This document shows positions 16,929 through 25,534 of a stretch of 64,000 bases of DNA, in pieces. The stretch spans positions 1,600,336 to 1,664,335 of the forward strand of contig NC_019695.1 in NCBI RefSeq assembly GCF_000317125.1. The letters run 5' to 3'. This DNA comes from Chroococcidiopsis thermalis PCC 7203 (GTDB taxonomy: Bacteria > Cyanobacteriota > Cyanobacteriia > Cyanobacteriales > Chroococcidiopsidaceae). Below the pieces are notes generated by a model that was not told the origin of the DNA, did no database searches, and saw only the letters and a list, made by a program, of their open reading frames with translations. Made by a program: the position numbers and the translations under genes. How positions within the stretch are numbered: the stretch's first letter is position 1; each line of letters begins with the position of its first letter.

Positions 16929-17156
16929 ATGCGACAAGTCAATCTTGTTGAAGCATCTCAACAATTATCAGAATTAATTGAAGCTGCAATGCATGGGGAA
17001 GAAGTCATTATTACAAAAGACGAACAGCCACTAGTTCAACTCACGCCGCTATTGGCAACTCAACGTCGCCGTCAGCCAGGAAACGCTAAAGGCTTAGTAA
17101 TAATATCCGATGATTTTGATGAACCTCTAGAAGATTTTAAGGATTACATGTCATGA
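16929..17156 (+). CDS. Phd/YefM-type antitoxin
   Basis: A 75-residue antitoxin of the prevent-host-death type, normally a DNA-binding dimer whose C-terminal tail blocks a PIN or RelE toxin. Motifs: MRQVNLVEASQQLSELIEAA and GEEVIITKDEQPLVQLTP, then a charged tail. ATG 16929 is chosen because GAGAGG sits 8 nt upstream and the N-terminus then matches the family. The stop overlaps the next ATG (ATGA), the usual coupling with a VapC-type toxin. That toxin is internally deleted here (17153-17419), so the antitoxin appears to be an orphan. Confidence 0.82.
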   Translation: MRQVNLVEASQQLSELIEAAMHGEEVIITKDEQPLVQLTPLLATQRRRQPGNAKGLVIISDDFDEPLEDFKDYMS

Positions 17157-17419
17157 GGTTCTTGCTAGATACTCATACATTTATTTGGTACGTGGCGAAT
17201 GAAGGACAACTAACCACCTCAGTTTTGGAGATCGTTAATGATGCAAATAATGATATTTTGTTGAGTGTAGCTAGCCTTGGGGAAGCTGTAGTTGCATCCT
17301 TACGTCTTCACCATCGCTATCCGTTCGATCTCCTATTAATCTCACAAGTAATTGTAGAGCAATTACCAATATTAAGTATCGATTCTGCTTTCGATGTCGA
17401 TCCAATGCAAAGACTTTGG
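17153..17419 (+). pseudogene. Internally deleted PIN (VapC-like) toxin remnant
   Basis: The first 89 codons match the start and end of a VapC-type PIN toxin: MRFLLDTHTFIWYV (first active-site Asp), NNDILLSVASLGEA, then directly LHHRYPFDLLLISQ, LPILSIDSAFD and the usual terminal RLW. About 40-45 residues between the ASLWE-type helix and the LHHRDPFD segment are missing without loss of frame, and the second acidic residue (normally in WEIAIK) has become SLGEAVV. The normal stop after RLW is also gone, so the frame runs into the DUF4336 gene. It is unlikely to be an active RNase. Confidence 0.7.
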
Positions 17420-18253
17420 AATAAGTGTATGAAACAAGAAGAAAAAGGAGATTCTGAGCTATTCTATGCTTTCTTCTCTCTAATTAAACCTCGTAAAAGC
17501 ACTTCTTCTAAAGATGAGTGGCAATCTCATGTTTTACCTCATAGTGCAATTGCAGAACTAGCGCCGAATCTATGGCACGTTACTGGTATTTTACCAAGTT
17601 CTACTATGGTTCCACGTGAAATGGTGGTTTATAAATTGCCAGACTCTAGTTTACTAATTCACAGCGCGATCGCACTCAACGAAGTGGGAATGTCACAGCT
17701 TGAGTCTTTAGGCGTACCTAAAATTTTAATAGTACCCAACCGCATTCATAGGCTAGATGCTGGCGTATACAAACAGCGATATCCACAACTTACAATTATT
17801 TGTCCCGCCGCTGCAAAACCATATGTTGAAGAAGTCGTAGCAGTAGATGGAATTGCAGAAGAAGTATTACCAAAATATGACATTATCTGTCACGAACCTG
17901 CTGGTATTCGTCCGCAGGAACTCGTTTATGAATTACCATTACCTACAGGAAAAGCATTAATATTTACAGACATTTTATTTAATTTAAATAAGTTATATTT
18001 ACAACAAAACTCACCCAAAGGACAGTTTACATTTCAATGGTTGGGAGCAAGTGCTATTGGGGCAAATGGATTTTTTGGTATGACTTTTTTAGGTAGGCAA
18101 TTTTTTCTACGCGATCGCCATGCTTATCGTCAATGGTTAGAAACATTAGCTGATAGTATACACGACTTACAAGTTATTTCCGTTGCCCACGGTAGCCCTA
18201 TTATCGCTAACTGTAATCAGCGATTACGGGAAGCAGCAGCACGTTTATCGTAG
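17153..18253 (+). CDS. DUF4336 protein, open frame fused to a PIN-toxin remnant
   Basis: A continuous 366-codon frame. Codons 1-89 are the PIN remnant; codons about 93-366 form a DUF4336 protein, a family with a metallo-beta-lactamase-like fold but no well-characterised function. Recognisable parts are NLWHVTGILPSSTMVPREM, LLIHSAIALNE, ILIVPNRIHRLDAG and KALIFTDILFNLN. ATG 17429 (MKQEEKGDSELF) is the first start codon after the PIN part and could begin a 274-residue DUF4336 protein. No strong RBS precedes it, so translation may start at 17153, coupled to the antitoxin through ATGA. Lies between the receiver/reductase fusion and the first kinase, all plus strand. Confidence 0.72.
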   Translation: MRFLLDTHTFIWYVANEGQLTTSVLEIVNDANNDILLSVASLGEAVVASLRLHHRYPFDLLLISQVIVEQLPILSIDSAFDVDPMQRLWNKCMKQEEKGDSELFYAFFSLIKPRKSTSSKDEWQSHVLPHSAIAELAPNLWHVTGILPSSTMVPREMVVYKLPDSSLLIHSAIALNEVGMSQLESLGVPKILIVPNRIHRLDAGVYKQRYPQLTIICPAAAKPYVEEVVAVDGIAEEVLPKYDIICHEPAGIRPQELVYELPLPTGKALIFTDILFNLNKLYLQQNSPKGQFTFQWLGASAIGANGFFGMTFLGRQFFLRDRHAYRQWLETLADSIHDLQVISVAHGSPIIANCNQRLREAAARLS

Positions 18254-18294
18254 CGTCTCAGCCATCAATTACCAATTACCAATTACCAATTGAA

Positions 18295-19686
18295 ATGACA
18301 GCTACTAAATTATCCCTACAACAAGTACCAATTTTTGCTCATTTAGATGAGAAGCAATTGCAGTGTTTAAATCAACTCGGTACGGAAATTCAACTCGATG
18401 CGGGTACGCAAATTGCCAAACAAGGAGATCCGCCAGATGGATTTTATATTATTTTAGAAGGAGTTACAGAATGGACGCGAACTGTAGATGGACAAGCAGC
18501 ACATGCCGTCAATTTAGGTTCTGGGGAAGTATTTGCAGAATTAATTTTACTGCTAGACGAACCCTATCCCACCAGCGGACGCGCCTTGACTCCCGTTACA
18601 CTTTATAAACTCCATCCAGAAGCTTTTTGGCAGATGTTAGAAATTTGCCCTCAAGTATGGCGCAGTATTTTAAAAATTGCTACGCAGCGATCGCAACTCC
18701 ACGAATCTGTCACCCAGCAACAAGCAAAATTAATTTCTCTTGGTACTTTATCGGCTGGTTTAGCACATGAATTGAACAATCCGGCGGCGGCGGTAAAAAG
18801 AAACGTTCAAAATTTAGATGAGATTTTACAGCAATTACCTGCTTTGGCGTTGCAGCTACATCAGCAGCCTTTAAATAAGGAACAAATCGATTTTTTATGT
18901 GACTTGTATAAACAAGCGATCGCAACTGCAAAAACTTGTTCTCGTCGCGATCCAATTGCTCAAAGTGAAGCTGAAGATGAGGTTACTGATTGGTTGGACG
19001 ATCGCAAGGTTAAAGAAAGTTGGAAACTTGCTCCTACACTAGTCAACGCTGGAATTACAACAGAAAAATTAGATGAAATTACAGCTCATATTACTCCTGA
19101 ATGTTTGAGTAGTGTATTGCGCTGGTTGGATGCAACAGTTACGGGAAGCGGATTGTTATATGAATTACAACAAAGTTCGGGGCGGATTGGAGAATTAGTT
19201 AAAGCGATGAAGGAATATTCCTACATGGATCGCGCCCCCATTCAAGAAGTAGACGTTCATGAGGGAATTAATACTACGTTAACGATTCTCAAGTACAAAT
19301 TGAAACAAGGTGTTAGCGTGCATAAAGAGTATGGCAGTTTACCTAAGATTAGTGCTTATGGGAGTCAGTTAAATCAAGTTTGGACGAATTTAATTGATAA
19401 TGCGATCGATGCTACGGGTGGTAAAGGACAAATTTGGATTAGGACTTGTCAAGAGGGCGATCGCATTTTGGTAGAAATTGTTGATAATGGTGTGGGAATT
19501 GCACCAGAGATTCAGTCGCGGATTTTTGAACAGTTTTTTACTACGAAAGAAGTGGGGAAAGGGACGGGTTTAGGGTTAGATATCGTGCGGCGAATTATTG
19601 TCGGACAGCATAAGGGTGATATTAGGTTTGAGACAAAGGCAGGAGAGACAAAGTTTCAGGTTAGATTGCCGATACAGTTAAATTAA
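18295..19686 (+). CDS. Soluble sensor histidine kinase with Crp-type (cNMP-binding-like) domain
   Basis: A 463-residue cytosolic histidine kinase. Residues about 10-130 are a cyclic-nucleotide-binding-type beta-roll (GDPPDGFYIILEGVTEW; phosphate-cassette-like GEVFAELILLLDEPYPTSGR). A linker helix follows, then an H-box with H158 (SAGLAHELNNPAAAVKR). The HATPase domain has N-box NQVWTNLIDNAIDA, G1 DNGVGI, F-box FEQFFTTK and G2 GTGLGLDIV. No membrane segment is present. No output regulator is adjacent except the receiver/TrxR fusion upstream, its probable phosphorylation partner. A paralogue lies at 20844-22268. Start: ATG 18295, after 45 bp of ACCAATT repeats. Confidence 0.88.
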   Translation: MTATKLSLQQVPIFAHLDEKQLQCLNQLGTEIQLDAGTQIAKQGDPPDGFYIILEGVTEWTRTVDGQAAHAVNLGSGEVFAELILLLDEPYPTSGRALTPVTLYKLHPEAFWQMLEICPQVWRSILKIATQRSQLHESVTQQQAKLISLGTLSAGLAHELNNPAAAVKRNVQNLDEILQQLPALALQLHQQPLNKEQIDFLCDLYKQAIATAKTCSRRDPIAQSEAEDEVTDWLDDRKVKESWKLAPTLVNAGITTEKLDEITAHITPECLSSVLRWLDATVTGSGLLYELQQSSGRIGELVKAMKEYSYMDRAPIQEVDVHEGINTTLTILKYKLKQGVSVHKEYGSLPKISAYGSQLNQVWTNLIDNAIDATGGKGQIWIRTCQEGDRILVEIVDNGVGIAPEIQSRIFEQFFTTKEVGKGTGLGLDIVRRIIVGQHKGDIRFETKAGETKFQVRLPIQLN

Positions 19687-19688
19687 AA

Positions 19689-19717
19689 TGTCGCGCAAAG
19701 ACGCAAAGGCGCAAAAG
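19689..19717. repeat. Dispersed TCGCGCAAAGACGCAAAGGC repeat
   Basis: TCGCGCAAAGACGCAAAGGC followed by GCAAAAG. The reverse-complement form occurs at 48254-48282. Lies just after the first kinase stop codon. Confidence 0.6.
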
Positions 19718-19771
19718 ATGGAAGATATTTTACTATCCGAATAAGATGTAAAGCCAAAAAAGGAGAAAAGA

Positions 19772-20572
19772 ATGCCTTCAGCTAAGTTGAGCAATATTAA
19801 TATGTACTATGAGGTACATGGAGCTGGAGAGCCCTTAGTCCTAATTCAAGGTTTGAGCTTGGATAGTAGTGCTTGGGCAGATCAGATTTCTGCATTTTCT
19901 CAAAAGTATCGAGTTATTGTTCTTGATAATCGCGGCGTAGGGCAATCTGATTCTCCTAATATACCTTACTCTACTGAAATGATGGCTGATGACATAGTGG
20001 AATTATTGAAGTTTTTAAATATTAAAAATGCCCATATTTTAGGTTTTTCAATGGGTGGAACGATCGCTCAGCAAATTGCTTTAAAATATCCAGAAGTTGT
20101 GAAAAGCCTAATTTTGGTCGCGACATCTGCTAAGTTTCCAGCTAGAGCTAGATATTTAACTAAGTTATGGTTAAAAATGCTTGAGGAACAGGTTTCTACA
20201 GAAACCCGACTGCAAGAGATTTGCTTATGGGTGTTTACAGATGAATTTTTAGCAGATGAGGCGCGAGTTACAGCAGCGGTAAACCTGGGATTGAATCATG
20301 CACATCCTCAACCAACGCATGGCTTTGTAGGACAAATCGCTGCTCTTTTAGAACACGATATAAGAGACGATATCCATCGAATCTCTGCTCCTACCTTAGT
20401 GCTTATTGGTAAAGATGAAATATTTATTCCTTTGAATTTTTCTGAGGAGTTAGCTGCGAATATTCCTAATGCAGAATTAGTCGTATCGGAGAAAGGTGGA
20501 CATAATTATTGGATGGAGTTCCCAGAAATATTTAACCAAGCAGTCATGCAATTTTTAGCTAAAGTAGCTTAG
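19772..20572 (+). CDS. Alpha/beta hydrolase (enol-lactonase/peroxidase-like fold)
   Basis: A 266-residue alpha/beta hydrolase of the 3-oxoadipate enol-lactonase / non-haem peroxidase-like group; the true substrate is unknown. Motifs: GEPLVLIQGLSLDSSAW, VIVLDNRGVGQSD, nucleophile elbow LGFSMGGTIAQQ, acid in VLIGKDEIFIP and the His in EKGGHNYWMEFPE. Length is typical. A strong AAAAAAGGAGAAAAG precedes the ATG. Situated between the two Crp-sensor histidine kinases, with 11 bp to the truncated beta-lactamase-like frame downstream. Confidence 0.82.
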   Translation: MPSAKLSNINMYYEVHGAGEPLVLIQGLSLDSSAWADQISAFSQKYRVIVLDNRGVGQSDSPNIPYSTEMMADDIVELLKFLNIKNAHILGFSMGGTIAQQIALKYPEVVKSLILVATSAKFPARARYLTKLWLKMLEEQVSTETRLQEICLWVFTDEFLADEARVTAAVNLGLNHAHPQPTHGFVGQIAALLEHDIRDDIHRISAPTLVLIGKDEIFIPLNFSEELAANIPNAELVVSEKGGHNYWMEFPEIFNQAVMQFLAKVA

Positions 20573-20583
20573 AAGCGATCGCA

Positions 20584-20841
20584 ATGGACGAATATATTGA
20601 AATTTTAAGAATTAGTCGTTCTATTCCTGGGCTTTCTATTGCAGTAGTAAAAGATGGTAGTCCCTTGCTAGTAAAAGACTATGGATTAGCAAATGTAGAA
20701 TTATCAGTACCAGCAACAAAAAATTCTATTTACGAATTGGCATCAGTTGGCAAAACTTTTGCTGCTGCCACGATGATGTTAGTGAAACAAAATAAAAGTA
20801 GAAACCCGCCACTACCACTTTTGACATGCTACGAAGGATAA
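20584..20841 (+). pseudogene. Truncated class C beta-lactamase/serine hydrolase-like gene
   Basis: Only the first 75 or so residues of a beta-lactamase/esterase-type serine hydrolase remain: PGLSIAVVKDGSPLLVKDYG, then the SxxK motif in LASVGKTFAAATMMLVKQ, after which the frame becomes unrelated (NPPLPLLTCYEG) and stops. Family members are 350-500 residues and need YxN and HxG motifs, which are absent. The remnant begins 11 bp after the hydrolase stop and runs to 20841, 2 bp before the ATG of the second kinase. This looks like a deletion that joined the 5' part of the gene to the kinase region. Confidence 0.75.
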
Positions 20842-20843
20842 TT

Positions 20844-22268
20844 ATGACCAACATTCAAAATCTTCCACGTCAGCAACTCAATATCAAAGACGCACTCCGC
20901 CAAGTACCGCTATTTGTTAAATTACCAGAAACAGAATTGCAGTGGTTATGCGATCGCGGACAAGAAGTATGGCGGGAAGCAGGAGAAGTTCACCGTCAAG
21001 AAGGAGATCCAGCCGACCATGTTTTTATCTTGCTAGAAGGAGAAATTCGGATTACCCAGCAGGTAGGAAATCAGCAACTCGTTTTAGCTACCTACGACAC
21101 GCAAACTCTGTTTGGTGAATTACCCGTATTAATGGGGCAAGATACTTATTGGGCGAGTGGAATTGCGATTAAGCGATCGCGCATTTTTGAACTACCAAAA
21201 GACGCATTTTGGCGCTTACTATCTACTTGTTCCTGCGTTACTGCCTCCATTCTCAGCACGATGGCGCAGCGAATGCAAACGGTGCAAACCATAGCACAGC
21301 AACGAGAAAAATTAGCTGCTTTAGGAACGTTAGCTGCCGGACTCGCGCACGAAATGAATAATCCCGCTGCCGCTGTCAGACGCAGTGCCAAACACCTGCA
21401 CGAACTTTGGCAAGATATACCCTGCTTCACTTTAAAGCTGAAGCAGCAGATGACAAACGAACAACTCGGCTTTTTGATTGATATGCAGTGCGAGGCAGTG
21501 CAACGGGCGCAAAATATATCTACTCTCGATCCACTGACACAAAGCGATCGCGAGGATGAAATAGCTGAGTGGCTGACAACCCATCATGTAGAAAATAGTT
21601 GGCAACTCGCCCCCATTTTAGTTGGAACTGGGTTAGATTCAACTTGGCTAGAAAGCATCGCCCAGAAAATACCTACCGATGCCCTATCTGGGGCGATCGC
21701 TTGGTTAGCTGCATCCCTTACAGGTGTTGGGGCAATTGAAGAGATCGATCGCTGTGCCGATCGCATTTCTCAGTTAGTACAGGCAATTAAAGATTACTCT
21801 TACATGGATCGCGCCCCTCTACAAGACGTAGACGTACATCAAGGGCTAGAAAGCACTGTGACAATTTTAAGTCACAAACTCAAAGGTGGCGTGACTGTAA
21901 TCCGCAACTACGATCGCAACTTGCCGCGAATTGTCGGTTATGGTGGGGCATTGAATCAAGTGTGGACGAACCTCATTGATAATGCGATCGATGCCATGCA
22001 AGGACAGGGCAAGATTTGGCTGCGGACTTGGCAAGAACACGACCATATAGTAGTCGAGATCGCCGACAACGGATCGGGCATTCCTGCCAATATTCAACCC
22101 CGTATTTTCGAGCCATTTTTTACCACTAAAGGTGTAGGACAAGGCACGGGTTTGGGTTTGGATGTCACGTATCGGATTATTGTGGGCAAGCATCACGGCG
22201 ACATCAATTTTACGTCAAAGCCTGGAGACACCTGTTTTCGGGTACGTTTACCGATCGCAGCTTCATAA
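20844..22268 (+). CDS. Soluble sensor histidine kinase with Crp-type domain (paralogue)
   Basis: A 474-residue paralogue of the kinase at 18295 with the same layout: Crp-type beta-roll (about 20-145; GDPADHVFILLEGEIRI), H-box with H169 (GLAHEMNNPAAAVRR), the shared YSYMDRAPLQDVDVHQGLE segment, N-box NQVWTNLIDNAIDA, G1 DNGSGI, F-box FEPFFTTKG and G2 GTGLGLDVT. The phosphate-cassette region (GELPVLMGQDTYWASGIA) lacks the conserved Arg of true cAMP receptors, so another signal is likely. ATG 20844 is chosen, with GAAGGA upstream; a further ATG at 20826 lies inside the remnant upstream. Probably acts with the receiver/TrxR fusion. Confidence 0.88.
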   Translation: MTNIQNLPRQQLNIKDALRQVPLFVKLPETELQWLCDRGQEVWREAGEVHRQEGDPADHVFILLEGEIRITQQVGNQQLVLATYDTQTLFGELPVLMGQDTYWASGIAIKRSRIFELPKDAFWRLLSTCSCVTASILSTMAQRMQTVQTIAQQREKLAALGTLAAGLAHEMNNPAAAVRRSAKHLHELWQDIPCFTLKLKQQMTNEQLGFLIDMQCEAVQRAQNISTLDPLTQSDREDEIAEWLTTHHVENSWQLAPILVGTGLDSTWLESIAQKIPTDALSGAIAWLAASLTGVGAIEEIDRCADRISQLVQAIKDYSYMDRAPLQDVDVHQGLESTVTILSHKLKGGVTVIRNYDRNLPRIVGYGGALNQVWTNLIDNAIDAMQGQGKIWLRTWQEHDHIVVEIADNGSGIPANIQPRIFEPFFTTKGVGQGTGLGLDVTYRIIVGKHHGDINFTSKPGDTCFRVRLPIAAS

Positions 22269-22279
22269 TTCCCTACGCC

Positions 22280-22411
22280 AAAACAAAAGCCCCCCGATCA
22301 AACAAGTCAAAAGTCAAAAGTTAAAAGTCAAAACAAAAGCCCCCAATTTATCGGGGGGTTGGGTGGATCTCAACAAAAGCCCCCCTTTTGAAGGGGGGTT
22401 GGGGGGATCTA
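22280..22411. repeat. CCCCCC...GGGGGG palindromic repeats and AAAAGTC heptamers
   Basis: Two short hairpin repeats, CCCCCAATTTATCGGGGGG (22340-22358) and CCCCCCTTTTGAAGGGGGG (22380-22398), each in a context AACAAAAGCCCCC...GGTTGGGGGGATCT, plus AAAAGTCAAAAGTTAAAAGTC. They lie between the convergent kinase and ftsH genes and may terminate both. Confidence 0.75.
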
Positions 22412-22448
22412 ACTTGTGGCAAAAACCAACAGAATTAATGTGACAAAC

Positions 22449-24335
22449 TTACAGCGTTGGCACGTACTGCTGCTTTTCTGGTACGTCGGTGTATTCAGCC
22501 ACAATCTGACGAAACTCTTCGCCGTCGATGGTTTCTTTTTCGATCAACAAATCGACTAAGCGATCCATCACAGTGCGATTGTCACGGACGAGTTTCTTTG
22601 CCAACTCATAGCATTGATCGACAATAGCGCGAACCTGAGCATCGATGCGAGAAGCGATCGCGTCTGAGTAATCGGAACGAGTCATCAAGTCACGTCCCAA
22701 AAATACCTCTGAGCTTTGGCTATCTAACGACAGGGGACCCAAATCTGACATCCCAAATCTTGTCACCATCTGTCGCGCCATTCCCGTTACTTGTTGCAAG
22801 TCATTACCTGCACCAGTAGTCACTTCTGCCGTACCAAAGATGATATCTTCAGCAGCTCTACCACCTAAAGCACCACTAATTCTAGCTTTGAGCTGCGATC
22901 GCGAGATCAATCCTTGTTCTTCGCTAGGAGTAAACCAAGTCAAACCTTGAGCTTGTCCGCGTGGTACTAGCGTGACTTTCTGTACCGGATCGTGGTCTTT
23001 AATCAGCGTACCGATTAAAGCATGTCCGATTTCATGATAGGCAATCAACCGCTTACTCTTGCTATCTACCAACGGTGTGCCTTCCATCCCTGCTACAACG
23101 CGATCTACAGCGTCGTCAATTTCTAGCAGGGTAATCGCGTCTTTACGTCGTCTTGCCGTCAAAATAGCAGCTTCATTCAGCAAGTTGGCTAAATCTGCTC
23201 CTGTAAACCCAGGAGTGCGGCGAGAAATTGCTTCTAACGATACAGTGTCAGCAAGCTTCTTGTTTCTGGCGTGGACTTTGAGAATTTCCAAACGCCCTTT
23301 GATGTCTGGTGCATCTACTGTAACTTGGCGATCGAATCGACCGGGACGTAATAATGCCGCATCGAGTACGTCAGGACGGTTGGTAGCAGCAATGATGATA
23401 ATTCCCGTATTACCTTCAAAACCGTCCATTTCTGTGAGCAATTGGTTGAGAGTTTGCTCTCTCTCGTCGTTTCCGCCACCAATTCCCGCGCCTCTTTGTC
23501 TACCTACTGCGTCAATTTCATCAATGAAGATCAAACACGGGGCGTTGTCTTTGGCTTTCTTGAATAAATCCCGTACTCGCGATGCACCGACACCAACGAA
23601 CATTTCCACGAATTCGCTACCGGAGATGCTGAAAAATGGGACTCCTGCTTCCCCAGCGATCGCTTTTGCTAGTAATGTTTTCCCCGTTCCTGGGGGTCCT
23701 ACTAACAGTACGCCTTTGGGAATGCGTGCGCCAACAGCAGTGAAGCGTTCTGGCTGTTTGAGGAAGGTGACGACTTCTTGCAACTCTTCTTTGGCTTCGT
23801 CAATTCCCGCTACGTCATCAAATTTTATGCCCGTCTTGGCTTCCATCTGGAATCTAGCACGGGATTTACCAAAGTTAAGTGCTTGCCCTGGTCCACCCGG
23901 AATATTACTAGAGCGACGGAATAAGAAGAATAAACCGCCAATCAACAGCACGGGGAAAATGAGATTACCCAGTAAACCCCAAATTGCCCCATCATTTCGC
24001 ATCGGGTGAGAATCAAAGCTTACATTTCCCGCTCTGAGTTTAGCAATCACTTCGGGAGCGCTGTATGGCAGGTCTACCCGCAGCCTTTGAACGCGATTGT
24101 CCAGTTCTGGATCGACTGCCTCTACAATTGCCGTCCGTCCGCCTTCATATAGGTCTACACTAGTGACGCGACCAGCATCTAGATATTCCAGAAAACGACC
24201 GTAAGTCATCCGAGTACTGGCGGCGTTCTTACTCATATCAGCAGGAGCGCCAGCAAATGCCCCCTGCCAGAAGAAAAAGCCTATCACGAGTGCAGGCAGT
24301 GTCCACAGTACTAGGACTCTCCAAGAAAATTTCAT
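22449..24335 (-). CDS. ftsH: ATP-dependent zinc metalloprotease FtsH
   Basis: Membrane-anchored AAA+ protease; cyanobacterial FtsH complexes degrade damaged photosystem and other membrane proteins. The 628-residue product has an N-terminal transmembrane helix ([17 protein letters not shown]), a lumenal/periplasmic domain, a second helix near residue 115-135 ([19 protein letters not shown]), Walker A GPPGTGKT, Walker [13 protein letters not shown] region [19 protein letters not shown] and the zinc motif HEIGH followed by the peptidase domain. Length fits the family. Cyanobacteria have four paralogues; which one this is cannot be settled here. Gene stands alone on the minus strand. Confidence 0.95.
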   Translation of the reverse strand: MKFSWRVLVLWTLPALVIGFFFWQGAFAGAPADMSKNAASTRMTYGRFLEYLDAGRVTSVDLYEGGRTAIVEAVDPELDNRVQRLRVDLPYSAPEVIAKLRAGNVSFDSHPMRNDGAIWGLLGNLIFPVLLIGGLFFLFRRSSNIPGGPGQALNFGKSRARFQMEAKTGIKFDDVAGIDEAKEELQEVVTFLKQPERFTAVGARIPKGVLLVGPPGTGKTLLAKAIAGEAGVPFFSISGSEFVEMFVGVGASRVRDLFKKAKDNAPCLIFIDEIDAVGRQRGAGIGGGNDEREQTLNQLLTEMDGFEGNTGIIIIAATNRPDVLDAALLRPGRFDRQVTVDAPDIKGRLEILKVHARNKKLADTVSLEAISRRTPGFTGADLANLLNEAAILTARRRKDAITLLEIDDAVDRVVAGMEGTPLVDSKSKRLIAYHEIGHALIGTLIKDHDPVQKVTLVPRGQAQGLTWFTPSEEQGLISRSQLKARISGALGGRAAEDIIFGTAEVTTGAGNDLQQVTGMARQMVTRFGMSDLGPLSLDSQSSEVFLGRDLMTRSDYSDAIASRIDAQVRAIVDQCYELAKKLVRDNRTVMDRLVDLLIEKETIDGEEFRQIVAEYTDVPEKQQYVPTL

Positions 24336-24647
24336 CAGTTAGTTGCCTCTAGGTGTAGATACAACAAATCAGTTTGACTACAGGCGGGCGCTTTTATCCC
24401 GTAAACGATAGTCCTTAAACAGATATTGTTAACTTTTCTTTCAATCAGTAAATCTTCTAGTGTATGAAGATACTGATAGCAGTTTGATTACTATCTTAAT
24501 CAAATTTAACGTAATTTTAAGCGATCGCGCTAATTCAGTGACCAGTGACCAGCGATCGGTGACCAGCGACCAGTGACCAGCGACCAGTGACCAATAACCA
24601 ATCAGTTCATCTACCATGTAGAGAGATGTAAACAAATGTAAAGAAAG
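24336..24647. other. Divergent intergenic region (ftsH / SDR)
   Basis: 312 bp with no gene. The ftsH-proximal part is AT-rich and should contain the ftsH promoter. The SDR-proximal part has GACCAGTGACCAGCGATCGG-type heptamer repeats (24535-24602). Confidence 0.6.
24535..24602. repeat. GACCAGT/GACCAGC heptamer array
   Basis: About nine tandem, slightly diverged copies of the heptamer AGTGACC/AGCGACC ending in AATAACCAATCAG, in the ftsH-SDR gap. Confidence 0.85.
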
Positions 24648-25355
24648 ATGCAAGACAAGGTGGTTGTAGTTGTCGGTGCAACTGGGGGTATTGGTTCAGC
24701 TTTAACTCGCAAACTGGCTCCAACTGGAGCGCGTCTGGTGTTGGCAGCTAGAAATAGCAGCGCGCTGCAAGACTTGGCAACACAGTTGTCAGTTAAGTCA
24801 GTATTGACTGTTCCCACAGATATCACCGATCGCACCTCGGTAAATGCCCTGATGGAGCAAACTACAGCTCAGTTTGGAAAAATTGATGCTTTAGTAAATG
24901 CAGCTGGTGCAGGAATATTAAAGCCTTACAATGCTCTAGAACCAGCCGATCTAGAGGCGATGTTAGACCTAAACTTGAAGGGTAGCTTCTACACCTGCCA
25001 AGCCGCAGCTGAATTCATGCAACGGCAGAAATCCGGGCATATTTGTAACGTAGTTGGAATTTTGGGCAAGCATTCAATGGCAATGGCAGCAGCATACAGC
25101 GCTTCCAAGTTTGGTGTAGTTGGTTTCAGTAAATGCATGGCGGAAGAGTTGAAGCGTTTTGGTGTGAAGTTCACGCTATTTTATTTTGGTGGCGTAGACT
25201 CTCCCTTCTGGGACAACATACAGCTAAAAGTCGATCGCAAAAAAATGCTCAGTACCGAAACTGCTGCCAATGCAATCTTTTATGCCCTCCAAGCAGAACC
25301 GCAAGCAGTCCCGATGGAAATTAATATTCAGCCAGACAGTCACTTGTTTTTTTAG
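24648..25355 (+). CDS. Short-chain dehydrogenase/reductase
   Basis: Classical SDR oxidoreductase of 235 residues, NAD(P)H-dependent; substrate unknown. The cofactor loop reads GATGGIGSAL, followed by VLAARNS (an Arg suggesting NADPH), NAAGAG, and the catalytic YSASK (AAYSASKFGVVGFSKCM). The family's catalytic Ser region reads NVVGILGKHS, so its serine is not in the usual ISS wording. ATG 24648 follows AAAGAAAG. A repeat-rich gap separates it from the HPPD gene downstream. Confidence 0.85.
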   Translation: MQDKVVVVVGATGGIGSALTRKLAPTGARLVLAARNSSALQDLATQLSVKSVLTVPTDITDRTSVNALMEQTTAQFGKIDALVNAAGAGILKPYNALEPADLEAMLDLNLKGSFYTCQAAAEFMQRQKSGHICNVVGILGKHSMAMAAAYSASKFGVVGFSKCMAEELKRFGVKFTLFYFGGVDSPFWDNIQLKVDRKKMLSTETAANAIFYALQAEPQAVPMEINIQPDSHLFF

Positions 25356-25445
25356 AGACAAGGGGACAAGGAAGCAGCTACCCATTACCAATTACCAATT
25401 ACCCTTGCCCTGATAATTGATAACTGATAACTGACAACTGATTCT
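25356..25445. repeat. Composite repeat: GACAAGG, TTACCAA and TGATAAC blocks in order
   Basis: GACAAGGGGACAAGGAAGCA, then ACCCATTACCAATTACCAAT, then TGATAATTGATAACTGATAA: the three block types appear in the fixed order seen elsewhere, between SDR and HPPD genes. Confidence 0.8.
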
Positions 25446-25534
25446 GCAATTCTTGCTTAAGAGCGAATGGTAAATTCAGCAAAACAGGCAAAATTTACAA
25501 AGAGATAGGCTGTGATGCTGAATTTTCCAAAAAT

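Noticed and set aside
23059-24009. A 316-codon plus-strand open frame
   Set aside because: It lies fully antisense to ftsH, whose protein sequence is strongly conserved; the frame's peptide is Ser/Pro/Asn-rich low-complexity with no family resemblance.
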